From: Gordonia crocea | GTDB taxonomy: Bacteria > Actinomycetota > Actinomycetes > Mycobacteriales > Mycobacteriaceae | Direction of reading: 5' to 3' | Length of the DNA: 64,000 bases | Assembly (NCBI RefSeq): GCF_009932435.1 | Contig: NZ_BJOU01000001.1 | Location: 62,001 to 126,000, forward strand | Part shown: positions 7,820 to 15,472 of the stretch, piece by piece | How the letters are laid out: each line of letters begins with the position of its first letter | Position numbering within the stretch: the first letter of the stretch is position 1 | The notes under the pieces: generated by a model | The model's database searches: none | What the model saw: the letters and a program-made list of their open reading frames with translations, nothing else | What the model was told of the DNA's origin: nothing | Made by a program: the position numbers and the translations under genes

Positions 7820-8017
7820 CTACTGGATGCCGTAGCGCTGTCGGACTCGTGCGCCCAGTTCCGCGGCCGTCATTGCGCCGCGAGTGTAGGCGTCTTGATC
7901 CTTCCGGGTGGCGTTTGTGCTGCGTGCTCCTTCAAGCTCAGAGCTACGACGGATCCGCCGCACCATTTTCGTACGACGCTCGGCTGAGTTTCGTCCATCC
8001 ACCTGCGGTAACACCAC
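7820..8017 (-). CDS. VbhA-type antitoxin of the Fic module
   Basis: Short helical protein (up to 65 residues) matching VbhA-like antitoxins, which insert a glutamate next to the Fic ATP site. The inhibitory motif (S/T)xxxE(G/N) is visible as SSELEG (residues 25-30), followed by the usual GARSTNATRKDQDAYTRGAM and a C-terminal ELGARVRQRYGI. The start is uncertain: GTG codons at 8017, 8014 and 8002 and ATG at 7966 are all possible, with GGGAGG just upstream of 8017. Unlike the toxin gene it is intact. Confidence 0.75.
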   Translation of the reverse strand: MVLPQVDGRNSAERRTKMVRRIRRSSELEGARSTNATRKDQDAYTRGAMTAAELGARVRQRYGIQ

Positions 8018-8090
8018 CCTCCCGTGATTGTTCTAGCCTACCCGCCCAGCAATCCGCGTACGTTCTCAAACACTCGCCTCTCCCGCTTCC

Positions 8091-8116
8091 CCGCACCGGC
8101 GCAAAGGTGGCCTGAC
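8091..8116 (+). repeat. 26-bp direct repeat, right copy
   Basis: Identical to 7140-7165. It lies directly before the ATG (8117) of the ADP-ribosylglycohydrolase gene, so its TGAC now forms TGACATG. Fusing the two copies would put the chaperone stop one base before that ATG, a typical coupled arrangement, which marks the intervening segment as an insertion. Confidence 0.9.
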
Positions 8117-9568
8117 ATGACCCTGACCCCCGCTCAGCTCGACCGCGCCTGCGGCGCAGTCCTCGGCTCCGCCGTCGGCGACGCCTTGGGTGCCGGGTAT
8201 GAGTTCGAATCCGCTCCCCTTGGCCCCGACGGCCCGCAGATGATCGGCGGCGGCCTGGGCCACTTCGCACCCGGCGAGTGGACCGACGATACGACAATGG
8301 CTTGGTGCATCCTCGACGTCGCCGCGTCGGGTCTGGACCTGCGCTCGCCCGCCGGCCGCACCGCCGTCGCCCGCCGCTTCCGCGACTGGTACGAGTCCGG
8401 CCCGGCCGACATCGGCATCCAGACCAGTGGCGTGCTCAGGATCGCCGGACCCGCGCCGACCGGTGAGTCGCTCACCGCCACCGCCTACGACTTCCACGCC
8501 AGCACCGGCCGCACCGCCGGCAACGGGTCGCTCATGCGCACCGCCGCCGTCGCACTGCCCTACCTGCACGACGAGATCGCCGTCGTCGACGCCGCCCGCA
8601 CCATCAGCGCGCTGACCCACTACGACCCGCGCGCCCAACAGGCGTGCGTGCTCTGGTCGCTGGCGATTCGCCGCGCCATCGTCGACGGGGAGCTCGATCT
8701 GCGCGCAGGTGTGGCCCATCTCGACGACGAGGCCGTCGCGTACTGGACCGAGCGGATCGACGAGGCGGAATCGTCGTCACCGCGCCGCTTCAACCCCAAC
8801 GGGTGGGTGGTGTCGGCGTTGCAGGCAGCGTGGTCGGCGATCGTGCACACCCCTATCCCGCACGACCAGCCGTGCCGCCAGTTCGCCGCGGCCCTCAACA
8901 CCGCGATCCGGATCGGCAACGACACCGACACCGTCGCAGCGATCGCCGGCGCACTGCTCGGCGCGCGCTGGGGCGCTTCGGCGGTACCCGCCCGCTGGCG
9001 CCGAATCCTGCACGGCTACCCGGGCTTGACCGGCGAGCAACTCGTCGCACTGGCCCATCTCGCCGCCACCGGCGGAGCGGAGAAGCACGGCTGGCCGACC
9101 ACCACCCGGATCGAATATCCCGGTGCGGCAGGCATTCTCGTGCGCCACCCGCACGACGACGGGGTGTGGCTCGGCGACGTCGCCGCCCTCGACCGACTCC
9201 CGTCGTCGGTGTCGGCGGTGGTCAGCCTGTGCCTGGTGGGCACCGAGCAGGTGCCCGTCGGCGTCGAACACATCCCGTTCCGGTTAATCGACGAACCCGA
9301 CCCGGCAGTCAATCCGAACCTGGACTTTCTCCTCGCCGACGCCGCGGCCATCGTCACCGCACTGCGCGACGAAGGACGCGAGGTCCTCATCCACTGCGTC
9401 CACGCCCACAGCCGCACCCCGGCCGTCGCCATCGCGTATGCGCTCAGCCGAGGAGCGACTCTCGACGCCGCAGTCGATGCCGTGCGCCAGGTGCTGCCCG
9501 AGGCGAATCCGAACGCAGGCTTTCGCGCGGCGCTGCGCTCGCTGCACGATGTCCGACCGGCGACCTAG
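8117..9568 (+). CDS. ADP-ribosylglycohydrolase fused to dual-specificity phosphatase
   Basis: A 483-residue cytoplasmic fusion. Residues about 1-320 form an ADP-ribosylglycohydrolase, which removes ADP-ribose from modified proteins or small molecules with two divalent metals. It shows GSAVGDALGAGYE, the metal motif GEWTDDTTMAW (about 53-63), GNGSLMRTAA and a second metal site GNDTDTVAAIAGALLGARWG. Residues about 335-480 are a dual-specificity-type phosphatase with the P-loop HCVHAHSRTP (C-x5-R). Similar fusions occur in actinobacteria; the phosphatase substrate is unknown. ATG 8117 is chosen because the earlier in-frame start (8024) lies in inserted DNA. The 3' end is duplicated at 14689-14868. 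Confidence 0.85.
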   Translation: MTLTPAQLDRACGAVLGSAVGDALGAGYEFESAPLGPDGPQMIGGGLGHFAPGEWTDDTTMAWCILDVAASGLDLRSPAGRTAVARRFRDWYESGPADIGIQTSGVLRIAGPAPTGESLTATAYDFHASTGRTAGNGSLMRTAAVALPYLHDEIAVVDAARTISALTHYDPRAQQACVLWSLAIRRAIVDGELDLRAGVAHLDDEAVAYWTERIDEAESSSPRRFNPNGWVVSALQAAWSAIVHTPIPHDQPCRQFAAALNTAIRIGNDTDTVAAIAGALLGARWGASAVPARWRRILHGYPGLTGEQLVALAHLAATGGAEKHGWPTTTRIEYPGAAGILVRHPHDDGVWLGDVAALDRLPSSVSAVVSLCLVGTEQVPVGVEHIPFRLIDEPDPAVNPNLDFLLADAAAIVTALRDEGREVLIHCVHAHSRTPAVAIAYALSRGATLDAAVDAVRQVLPEANPNAGFRAALRSLHDVRPAT

Positions 9569-9624
9569 CCTTCGACGCACGGTTCGACCAATCGGTGGTC
9601 GGCAGCCTTGAGTGGAGTTCCCCA

Positions 9625-10095
9625 TTGAAATCACAATCGCGCGCAGCAAGCCTGATCGCCGTCGTCGGACTCAGCCTCATCGCACTCCTCGCACCTACCG
9701 GGCGCGCAGACGCGGCACCTGGACGGTTCATCTCGAATTACGAGGACGCCGGCCATGTCGACATCTCGGATATCGGAATGAGCGGCTCGATCTTCAGCTT
9801 CGTGGCGACGATCACCACGTCGCGCGGGTCGCTTCCGGTGAATCCGTTGTACTGGTCGGCGAAGGCCGCCGACGGAACGATGTACACCTCGCCCAACTTC
9901 TCGAACACCACCCTGGGGACTGGGAGCCTTCCAGCCGGAGAACGGGCCCGCGGAGTCGTGGCGTTCGAGATCACCGGTCCGCGACCAACACTGGTCTCCT
10001 ATGAAGGAGTCTTCGGCGACCGGCTCGCAACATGGACCATCAAATGGCGCACACCCAAGCCGGCCCCTCGACCGCGCTCACCTTTCGGCTCGTAG
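9625..10095 (+). CDS. Small secreted protein, MPT63-like
   Basis: A 156-residue protein with a Sec signal peptide (basic KSQSR, hydrophobic core to about residue 25, cleavage near ADAA-PG). The mature part is beta-rich. Its end, SLPAGERARGVVAFEITGPRP...SYEGVFGDRLATWTI, resembles the C-terminal strand pattern of the MPT63/DUF1942 immunoglobulin-like secreted proteins of mycobacteria. TTG at 9625 is chosen since GGAG lies seven bases upstream and it gives a proper signal peptide; the longer frame upstream is a shadow of the previous gene. Confidence 0.6.
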   Translation: MKSQSRAASLIAVVGLSLIALLAPTGRADAAPGRFISNYEDAGHVDISDIGMSGSIFSFVATITTSRGSLPVNPLYWSAKAADGTMYTSPNFSNTTLGTGSLPAGERARGVVAFEITGPRPTLVSYEGVFGDRLATWTIKWRTPKPAPRPRSPFGS

Positions 10096-10329
10096 CCCCG
10101 GAGCCGTGGACATCTCGCACCTGACGGATCCGAGCCCACACTGGCCCATCAGGGTCTGCACCGCCTCGCTAGATTCGTCGACGCCGCTGGCGTGGCGGTT
10201 CTCAGATCGCTTGGCGAGCCACGTCGCCAAGTGCTCCTCGGTGAGCTCACGGACGGTGAGGGAGTCGGCGAACCGTCGTCGAGAACGAGGACCACCGCGT
10301 TCTCCGCCCACCACGGCCTCCCGCCGCAC
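10078..10329 (-). CDS. Doubtful small ORF between secreted-protein genes
   Basis: Up to 83 residues. The stretch DSLTVRELTEEHLATWLAKR has the look of a real helical protein, vaguely like the N-terminal arm of a tyrosine integrase, but no ribosome site is evident and the end overlaps the convergent gene. It could be a remnant carried in with the insertion. The rest of the gap 10096-10520 holds no other supportable gene, only the dyad promoter at 10443. Confidence 0.2.
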   Translation of the reverse strand: MRREAVVGGERGGPRSRRRFADSLTVRELTEEHLATWLAKRSENRHASGVDESSEAVQTLMGQCGLGSVRCEMSTAPGLRAER

Positions 10330-10442
10330 GGTGACCGTGCCGGGCCTGCGCCTCCGCGGTCAGCCAGTCCACAACTCGCGGTGGTCCGTCCACTGGGCAC
10401 ACCGGACAATCCGAGTAGTCGCCGTCGCGGCGGGTCGAAGTC

Positions 10443-10488
10443 GAGTAGGCGACTACTCGCGCTACCCCGTGCTGGCAATCCGATTCTG
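10443..10488 (+). promoter_or_regulatory. Dyad promoter, copy 1 (metzincin)
   Basis: Perfect inverted repeat CGAGTAG-GCGA-CTACTCG (10443-10460), then 23 nt from the last C of CTACTC to a -10-like GATTCT (10483-10488). The metzincin ATG is 32 bp further on. A single half-site GAGTAG also occurs at 10414-10419. The same arrangement recurs at 36118, 52610 (minus strand) and 53178. Confidence 0.6.
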
Positions 10489-10520
10489 GAGGGGACCCAC
10501 TCCCCGACATCGGAGTCGCC

Positions 10521-13034
10521 ATGCCCACGAAGAAGCACCGCGCCACAGCCACCCAACCCGGCACCCCGCCGTCGCCGTCGACCGATGTCCACGCCTTCGC
10601 CCCCCGAGACATCAGGCGCCTTGAGCAACTAGTCGCCCACCGTCTGCCCGCCTACCCACTCGCACCCGCCGCACTGGCAAAGCTGGCCGTCGGCCTTGCT
10701 CCTCTGACCTGGCTCAACGACCTCCTACCCGATGCGCACCGCGTACTCGCCGGAGACCTCGACGCGGCTGCCCGCCTGCGTCTCAATCTCACCTCGCTAG
10801 GGGAAGCCGCCCATGCCGCCGCGCGGTCCGCCGAGCCTCCACCACCTGACGCATCATCGGGCGACACCTGGCCCTCGCTGCCCCCCCGGCGGACCCCGGC
10901 GGACGCGCAGGCCATCGCACGCCTCGTCTCCGCCGCGATCTGGGCGGCCGACGACGAGGCTGAAGCCCAGCTGATGCTCGACGGCCTCGCCACAGCCCTC
11001 GCCGCGTCGCACTGGGTCCATGAGCTGCTTCGAGCCGTCGACGCGGGGCCGCCCGGCGGCGCATCGGTTCGCTCGATGACCATGGGGCCCGACGGATTCG
11101 GCGGGTTCCACCCGCAGGGCTTCGAAGACGGCGGGCTCGATCCGCTGGGCGGCGCACGGTTGCAGGTTCCGAGGATCCCCGGCGGGATCATCGTCATCCC
11201 GACGCCACCGGGCGGCATCGAGTCGCTGATCCCCGGCAAGTGGTGGCACGACATCACCCGGGACCCCGAGACACCGGGCGGTCTACGATTCCGAGTGCCA
11301 GTCTACGTCGAGCACTGCATCATCCGCGCCATCGCGGAGATGTCCCGGCTGCGCTCAGAGGCCACGCACTGGCAGGTCGCTGCGATCAGCAACCCGCGTG
11401 CCTGCCCCGGCTCACTGATCACCCTGACCGGCACGGGCTTCGGCACCAAGAAGGGCCGCGTCACATTCGCCGCCGCCGACAACGACCGCACCGCCGGCAC
11501 CGTGACCTCATGGGCGGACACCAAGATCGCCGTCCGGATCGCCGCCGACGCGATTCCGGGCGACATCCAGGTGGAGGCTCTCGCCGGCATGGTGCGCATG
11601 TGCGGTGGCGACGACTTCCCGGTGATGCGGGCGGGGTCGTCCCTGGTCGACTTCCGTGGCGGCAAGCCCGAAATCATCGTGTTCGGCCTCCATTGGTCGA
11701 CACCTCCGCACGTCGATTTCGGCACCACCATCACCATCGACCTGGCCACCACCACCGGCGACGACATCGACGTCGACGTTAAGATCTGGAACGGCGCGGT
11801 CCAACTCGCCCACTTCGACGGCCTCGTCGGCGGTTTCCACACGCTGACCTACAAGACCCCCACCAACGCGGTCAACATGCTCCTGCGGGTCGAGGCGACG
11901 GCAGCCAGCGCCTGCGGCTCGGTGCATCGGCAGTTCTTCCTCAGCGTCGGGAAGAAGCCGCTGCCGACAATCGAGCGGATCGCCTTCGTCCAGGCAATCC
12001 AGTACCCCTCGCTACCGACCGACCCGCCGCAGACGGCGCTCACCGTGGTCGAGAAGCGACGCACCCTCCTCCGGGTCTACGTCCGATCGCCGTTCACCGC
12101 CGGACTCGCCTACGGCTCCAACCCGGGCGAACTGGCCGTCGACGGTCGTGTCCATCTGACCACGAGCACCGGTCAGATCACCCTGAAGGCAAATGCGCCG
12201 TTCGCCGCCCAATCCTCGACGTCGGTTGACGCCGCCCTCGACTTCGACCTGCCCGCCGACCGACTAGTCGGCACGGTCACCGCCGACGTGAAGGTCTGGC
12301 CGACGGCCCTGCCACCCGAAACCGGGGACTGGTCGGTCTCCTCATCGGCAACCACGACCTTCCGGCCGACTGGCTCACTAATATTCTTCCCGGTGTTCAT
12401 CGCCGATGACCTAGTGGGAACGCCAGCCCCCTCAACTGCGGACTGGGTGAACGGCATAGACACTCTGCCCGATCGATTTCCGATTTCTCAGGGCGGAATA
12501 CTTCAGACTTCGCCCCCGTTCAGTGCAACCATATTCACCAAGTCGCAGGACCGCCGCCTCAAGCCGGATCGCGACCTCACCATTGATCAAGGTTGGTCCG
12601 ACATCCTGTCCGACGTTTGCGACGTCGCTGACGACTACTTCTGGGCCAGCGGCGCGGAAACCTGGATTTGGCTCGCTATGGCTCCCAACAACGGGGCAGC
12701 AACAAAGGGCATTGCAACGTACCCGCCACGGAGGTGTATCGCCGTACAACAAGGCTTGGCGGCAACTTTAGCGCACGAGTTCGCACACACCTTGGGTGTT
12801 GGCCATGCGAAGGCGACGAACCCAACGGCCTCTATGCCCGACAACATTGACGCCCACCTCCCCGCCGACGGCCAGATCGAGTCAGGGACCGTGGGATGGC
12901 GCCCGTCCGACGGTGCGATCTTCACGCACCCCTGGTCGGAGTTGATGTCCTACCAGACGCCGCCGTCGGGAGACCACCAAGACCGCTGGCCATCGGCAGC
13001 TTTGTGGAACATCTTGATCAACGAGATTGGATAG
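10521..13034 (+). CDS. Large metzincin-type metallopeptidase with TIG domain
   Basis: An 837-residue protein. Residues about 290-370 form an IPT/TIG immunoglobulin-like domain (CPGSLITLTGTGFGTKKGRVTF). The C-terminal part is a zinc peptidase with HEFAHTLGVGH (His752, Glu753, His756, His762) and a Met-turn-like ELMSY about 45 residues later, the metzincin pattern. Between them lie beta-sandwich-like stretches. The first 200 residues are Pro/Ala-rich, helical and unrecognised. There is no signal peptide or lipobox, which is odd for a metzincin; export by another route or an intracellular role is possible. The last 500 bp have lower GC than the first 2 kb, suggesting a composite gene. Confidence 0.75.
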   Translation: MPTKKHRATATQPGTPPSPSTDVHAFAPRDIRRLEQLVAHRLPAYPLAPAALAKLAVGLAPLTWLNDLLPDAHRVLAGDLDAAARLRLNLTSLGEAAHAAARSAEPPPPDASSGDTWPSLPPRRTPADAQAIARLVSAAIWAADDEAEAQLMLDGLATALAASHWVHELLRAVDAGPPGGASVRSMTMGPDGFGGFHPQGFEDGGLDPLGGARLQVPRIPGGIIVIPTPPGGIESLIPGKWWHDITRDPETPGGLRFRVPVYVEHCIIRAIAEMSRLRSEATHWQVAAISNPRACPGSLITLTGTGFGTKKGRVTFAAADNDRTAGTVTSWADTKIAVRIAADAIPGDIQVEALAGMVRMCGGDDFPVMRAGSSLVDFRGGKPEIIVFGLHWSTPPHVDFGTTITIDLATTTGDDIDVDVKIWNGAVQLAHFDGLVGGFHTLTYKTPTNAVNMLLRVEATAASACGSVHRQFFLSVGKKPLPTIERIAFVQAIQYPSLPTDPPQTALTVVEKRRTLLRVYVRSPFTAGLAYGSNPGELAVDGRVHLTTSTGQITLKANAPFAAQSSTSVDAALDFDLPADRLVGTVTADVKVWPTALPPETGDWSVSSSATTTFRPTGSLIFFPVFIADDLVGTPAPSTADWVNGIDTLPDRFPISQGGILQTSPPFSATIFTKSQDRRLKPDRDLTIDQGWSDILSDVCDVADDYFWASGAETWIWLAMAPNNGAATKGIATYPPRRCIAVQQGLAATLAHEFAHTLGVGHAKATNPTASMPDNIDAHLPADGQIESGTVGWRPSDGAIFTHPWSELMSYQTPPSGDHQDRWPSAALWNILINEIG

Positions 13035-13038
13035 CACC

Positions 13039-13899
13039 ATGGCCACTCGCAACCCGTCACTCCCAGAGTACACCAGGATCGTCGGCCGCCTCGTCGACGG
13101 TGAACTCACCCTGCGCCCGGCCACCGCCACCTACCGACCTCCCGACGCCACGGCGGGCCCGGCACCGTTGACCGTGGACATCCTCAATGCCGCCAGCCAC
13201 GTCATCGGTACCGGAAGCTTGACCCGCGACCCCATCGCCGACAGCCGCTCGTTCGACGTCCGAGGCAGCATTGTGCTGCCTGACGACGCAGCACGGCTGC
13301 GGTTCAGCGGCGATGACGTGACCACAGTTGAACAGATCCTGACACCGTCATCCCCGACCGTCCGCCTCACCCGGGCCCCCGCAGCGGGCAGCCGCGTCGA
13401 GGGCCGCGCTCGTGTGGCGTGGGAGGTATCCCCCGACGTCGTCGAATCATGGCTGCGCTACAGCTGTGACCGCGGTCGGACGTGGATGCCCCTGCAACCC
13501 CGAACCACAACGACATCAACGATCGTCGACCTCAACGACCTGCCCGGCGGATCGTCCTGCTGCTTCGGAGTGTCGGTGACGAGTGGTATCCGGACTGCGA
13601 CAGCTGTTTCGCCGTTGTTCTCGGTTGCCCTCAAACCGTGTGTCGCCCTCATCACGTCGCCTGGCGACGGGACCATCATCCGCACCGGCAGAGTCGACTT
13701 GATCGGCAACGGGTGGTGGCGGGAAGCGGCCGAGGTCGAGGAAGAGGCGCTGGAGTGGACCTCCGACCGCGACGGGCCCCTGGGGTCGGGCACCTACGTC
13801 GTCGTCGACCTCTCCCCGGGCCGACACGTCATTACGTTGCGTGCCGGGTCACGCGGACGCGTCGGCGAAGCATCGACCCGCGTCACCGTTCGAGGCTGA
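13039..13899 (+). CDS. Ig-like domain protein, partner of the metzincin
   Basis: A 286-residue protein beginning 4 bp after the metzincin stop (ATG 13039; TTG 13027 would overlap it), so the two are cotranscribed. It looks like two or three immunoglobulin-like units: one at about 30-110 with a SFDVRGSIVLPDDAARLRF pattern, one at about 115-200 with a Cys pair (SCC), and a C-terminal one ending in a GRHVITLRAGSRGRVGEASTRVTV strand pair typical of a last Ig strand. No signal peptide. It may be a substrate-binding subunit or an inhibitor of the peptidase; only the context suggests this. Confidence 0.6.
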   Translation: MATRNPSLPEYTRIVGRLVDGELTLRPATATYRPPDATAGPAPLTVDILNAASHVIGTGSLTRDPIADSRSFDVRGSIVLPDDAARLRFSGDDVTTVEQILTPSSPTVRLTRAPAAGSRVEGRARVAWEVSPDVVESWLRYSCDRGRTWMPLQPRTTTTSTIVDLNDLPGGSSCCFGVSVTSGIRTATAVSPLFSVALKPCVALITSPGDGTIIRTGRVDLIGNGWWREAAEVEEEALEWTSDRDGPLGSGTYVVVDLSPGRHVITLRAGSRGRVGEASTRVTVRG

Positions 13900-13949
13900 C
13901 GCCGCATCGAGCTCGTCAACGTTCGGATCGATCTACCCCGGGCGAAGCC

Positions 13950-14195
13950 ATGTACGTCCTGCTGTTCCTGGGTCCGCTCATCACAACCATCGGTTTCGTC
14001 GTCATCACCCTGACGTACGGCGGACTCGCATTCGCCTTCCGCGAGAAGCGCGCGTGGCCGCCGATAGCCGCAAGCCTCGCGGTTGCGATCGCCGTCGTCT
14101 ACGTCGCGGTCCTCCTGACCCACCAGGAACCCGCACCGAACAACCTCTGCCCATTCGGCTCACCGTCATGGTGGCCGGGATGGCTACCCCTCTAA
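13950..14195 (+). CDS. Small two-helix membrane protein
   Basis: 81 residues with two clear transmembrane helices (about 3-27 and 40-58) joined by a short basic loop (FREKRAWPP), and a short Cys/Trp/Pro-rich tail. No family recognised. It follows the Ig-like gene by 51 bp on the same strand and could be part of the same transcript. Confidence 0.55.
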   Translation: MYVLLFLGPLITTIGFVVITLTYGGLAFAFREKRAWPPIAASLAVAIAVVYVAVLLTHQEPAPNNLCPFGSPSWWPGWLPL

Positions 14196-14280
14196 GCCAG
14201 CCTCAGCGCCGGCCGTCCTCCCCGTTCACCCGGCGGATCCGCGGTACGCTGCGGTTTTCGGCCACAGAACAGGAAACCCC

Positions 14281-14658
14281 ATGCGCACAGTTGCCCCCGC
14301 TCTCGTCATCGGTGCCGCCGTCGCGGCGAGCATCGCCGCGGCCGGCATTGCCGACGCCCGCACCGCACCGGCCGGCGCGACGGTCGAGTACGGCTGGACA
14401 AGCGACGAGGTGCAGAACGAGATCAGTTTCTACGGTCGCGACGGCAAGCTGGTGAAGCGCCAGGTCCGATTCCGCTACCTGCCGGTGGGATTCGGCCCCG
14501 AGAAGTTCGGCTACGGCGTAAGAATCCAGGTGCCGAAGAAGCAGGCGATCGGATCCCGCGCCACGTCCTCGGGGGCCTTCTCCTCGTGCACGATCAAGGT
14601 CAACGGCACCCAGGTCGCGACACACCGCAACAACGGCACCGGAACGTCGCACTGCTGA
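14281..14658 (+). CDS. Small secreted protein
   Basis: 125 residues with a typical Sec signal peptide (RTVAP, Ala-rich core, cleavage near ADA-RT at about 26). The mature protein has about 100 residues with two Cys near the C-terminus (SSCTIKVNG and the final HC), probably disulphide-linked, and a YGWTSDEVQNEISFYGRDGK start. No family recognised. GGAAA precedes ATG by about four bases. Confidence 0.6.
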   Translation: MRTVAPALVIGAAVAASIAAAGIADARTAPAGATVEYGWTSDEVQNEISFYGRDGKLVKRQVRFRYLPVGFGPEKFGYGVRIQVPKKQAIGSRATSSGAFSSCTIKVNGTQVATHRNNGTGTSHC

Positions 14659-14688
14659 GCGCTACAGCTCCCAGAAACACCGGCTGGT

Positions 14689-14868
14689 GAGGTCCTCATC
14701 CACTTCGTCGACACCCAAAGCCGCACCCCGGCGGCCACGATCGCCTATGCGCTCAGCCGAGGAGCAACTCTCGACGCCGCCGTCGATGCCGTGCGCGATG
14801 TGCTGCCCGTGGCTAGTCCGAATCCGGGGTTCGTCGAAGCCCTGGCGCGTTCACCCCGACCCGACTAA
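14689..14868 (+). pseudogene. Duplicated tail of the phosphatase domain
   Basis: These 59 codons plus stop are a decayed copy of the end of the ADP-ribosylglycohydrolase/phosphatase gene (about 9380-9560). YALSRGATLDAAVDAVR is identical in both, but the P-loop Cys is Phe here (HFVDTQSR), so the piece could not be catalytic. There is no start or upstream domain. It overlaps the convergent reductase gene by a few bases. Its position marks the right edge of a 5.1-kb cluster inserted or expanded after 9568. Confidence 0.8.
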
Positions 14869-15419
14869 CCCCGCCGATAGTGCGCCGCGATCACACCGTT
14901 GCTCAACGGCGTCGACGACACCAACTCCAACCGCCGCGTACTGGGCAGCCCGCTCTGGAACAACGTCGGCCCGTGCCCGACGATCCGGGGATGGATGAGG
15001 AAGCGGTACTCGTCGATCAGATTCCACCGGTCCAGCGCGGTCGCCAGCAGTCCACTGCCCAAGAGCACCCCGTCGGGCGTCTCGTCCTTCAGTTTCTGGA
15101 TCCCCGCGCGCAGATCGCCGTCGATGCGGTGGCTGTTGGTCCACGGGAAGTCCTGGCGCGTCGTCGACACCACATACTTCGGCTTGCTCTCCAGCTTGGC
15201 CGCCCACTGCTGCATCGCCGGCGGCACCTCGATATCGCCACGGGCCACGGCCGGCCAGGTGCCCTCCATCAACTCGTAGGTGACCCGCCCCCACAGCATC
15301 GCCCCGCCGGCCTCCATCACTTCGGTGAAGTAGGCGTGGGTCTCGTCGTCGGCGATTCCCTGGGTATGGTCAACGCACCCGTCGAGGGTGAGGTTGAGGC
15401 TGAATGTCAACAGGCCCAT
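14865..15419 (-). CDS. Dihydrofolate reductase/RibD-like family protein
   Basis: A 184-residue protein of the RibD C-terminal/DHFR-like fold, probably an NADPH-dependent reductase of unknown substrate. Features are the N-terminal strand with SLDG-like NLTLDGCVDH, MLWGRVTYELME (about 42-53), KYVVSTTRQ, the nucleotide-binding DGVLLGSGLLATAL (about 116-129) and DEYRFLIHPRIVGHGPTLF. Length is usual for the family. It is divergent from cinA, whose start is 53 bp away. Confidence 0.8.
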   Translation of the reverse strand: MGLLTFSLNLTLDGCVDHTQGIADDETHAYFTEVMEAGGAMLWGRVTYELMEGTWPAVARGDIEVPPAMQQWAAKLESKPKYVVSTTRQDFPWTNSHRIDGDLRAGIQKLKDETPDGVLLGSGLLATALDRWNLIDEYRFLIHPRIVGHGPTLFQSGLPSTRRLELVSSTPLSNGVIAAHYRRG

Positions 15420-15459
15420 GCGGGAAGACTACGGACTTTCCGGCCCCCACGGTTGTCCT

Positions 15460-15472
15460 TAGACTCGATACG
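15460..15472 (+). promoter_or_regulatory. Leaderless promoter of cinA
   Basis: TAGACT (15460-15465) matches the actinobacterial TANNNT -10 hexamer and lies exactly seven bases before the GTG at 15473, so transcription probably starts at the start codon. There is no ribosome site, which agrees. Confidence 0.55.

Noticed and set aside
8644..10095. 483-codon frame spanning the phosphatase domain and the secreted protein
   Set aside because: Only its last 156 codons (from TTG 9625) are protein-like with a signal peptide; the rest is a shadow of the hydrolase gene.
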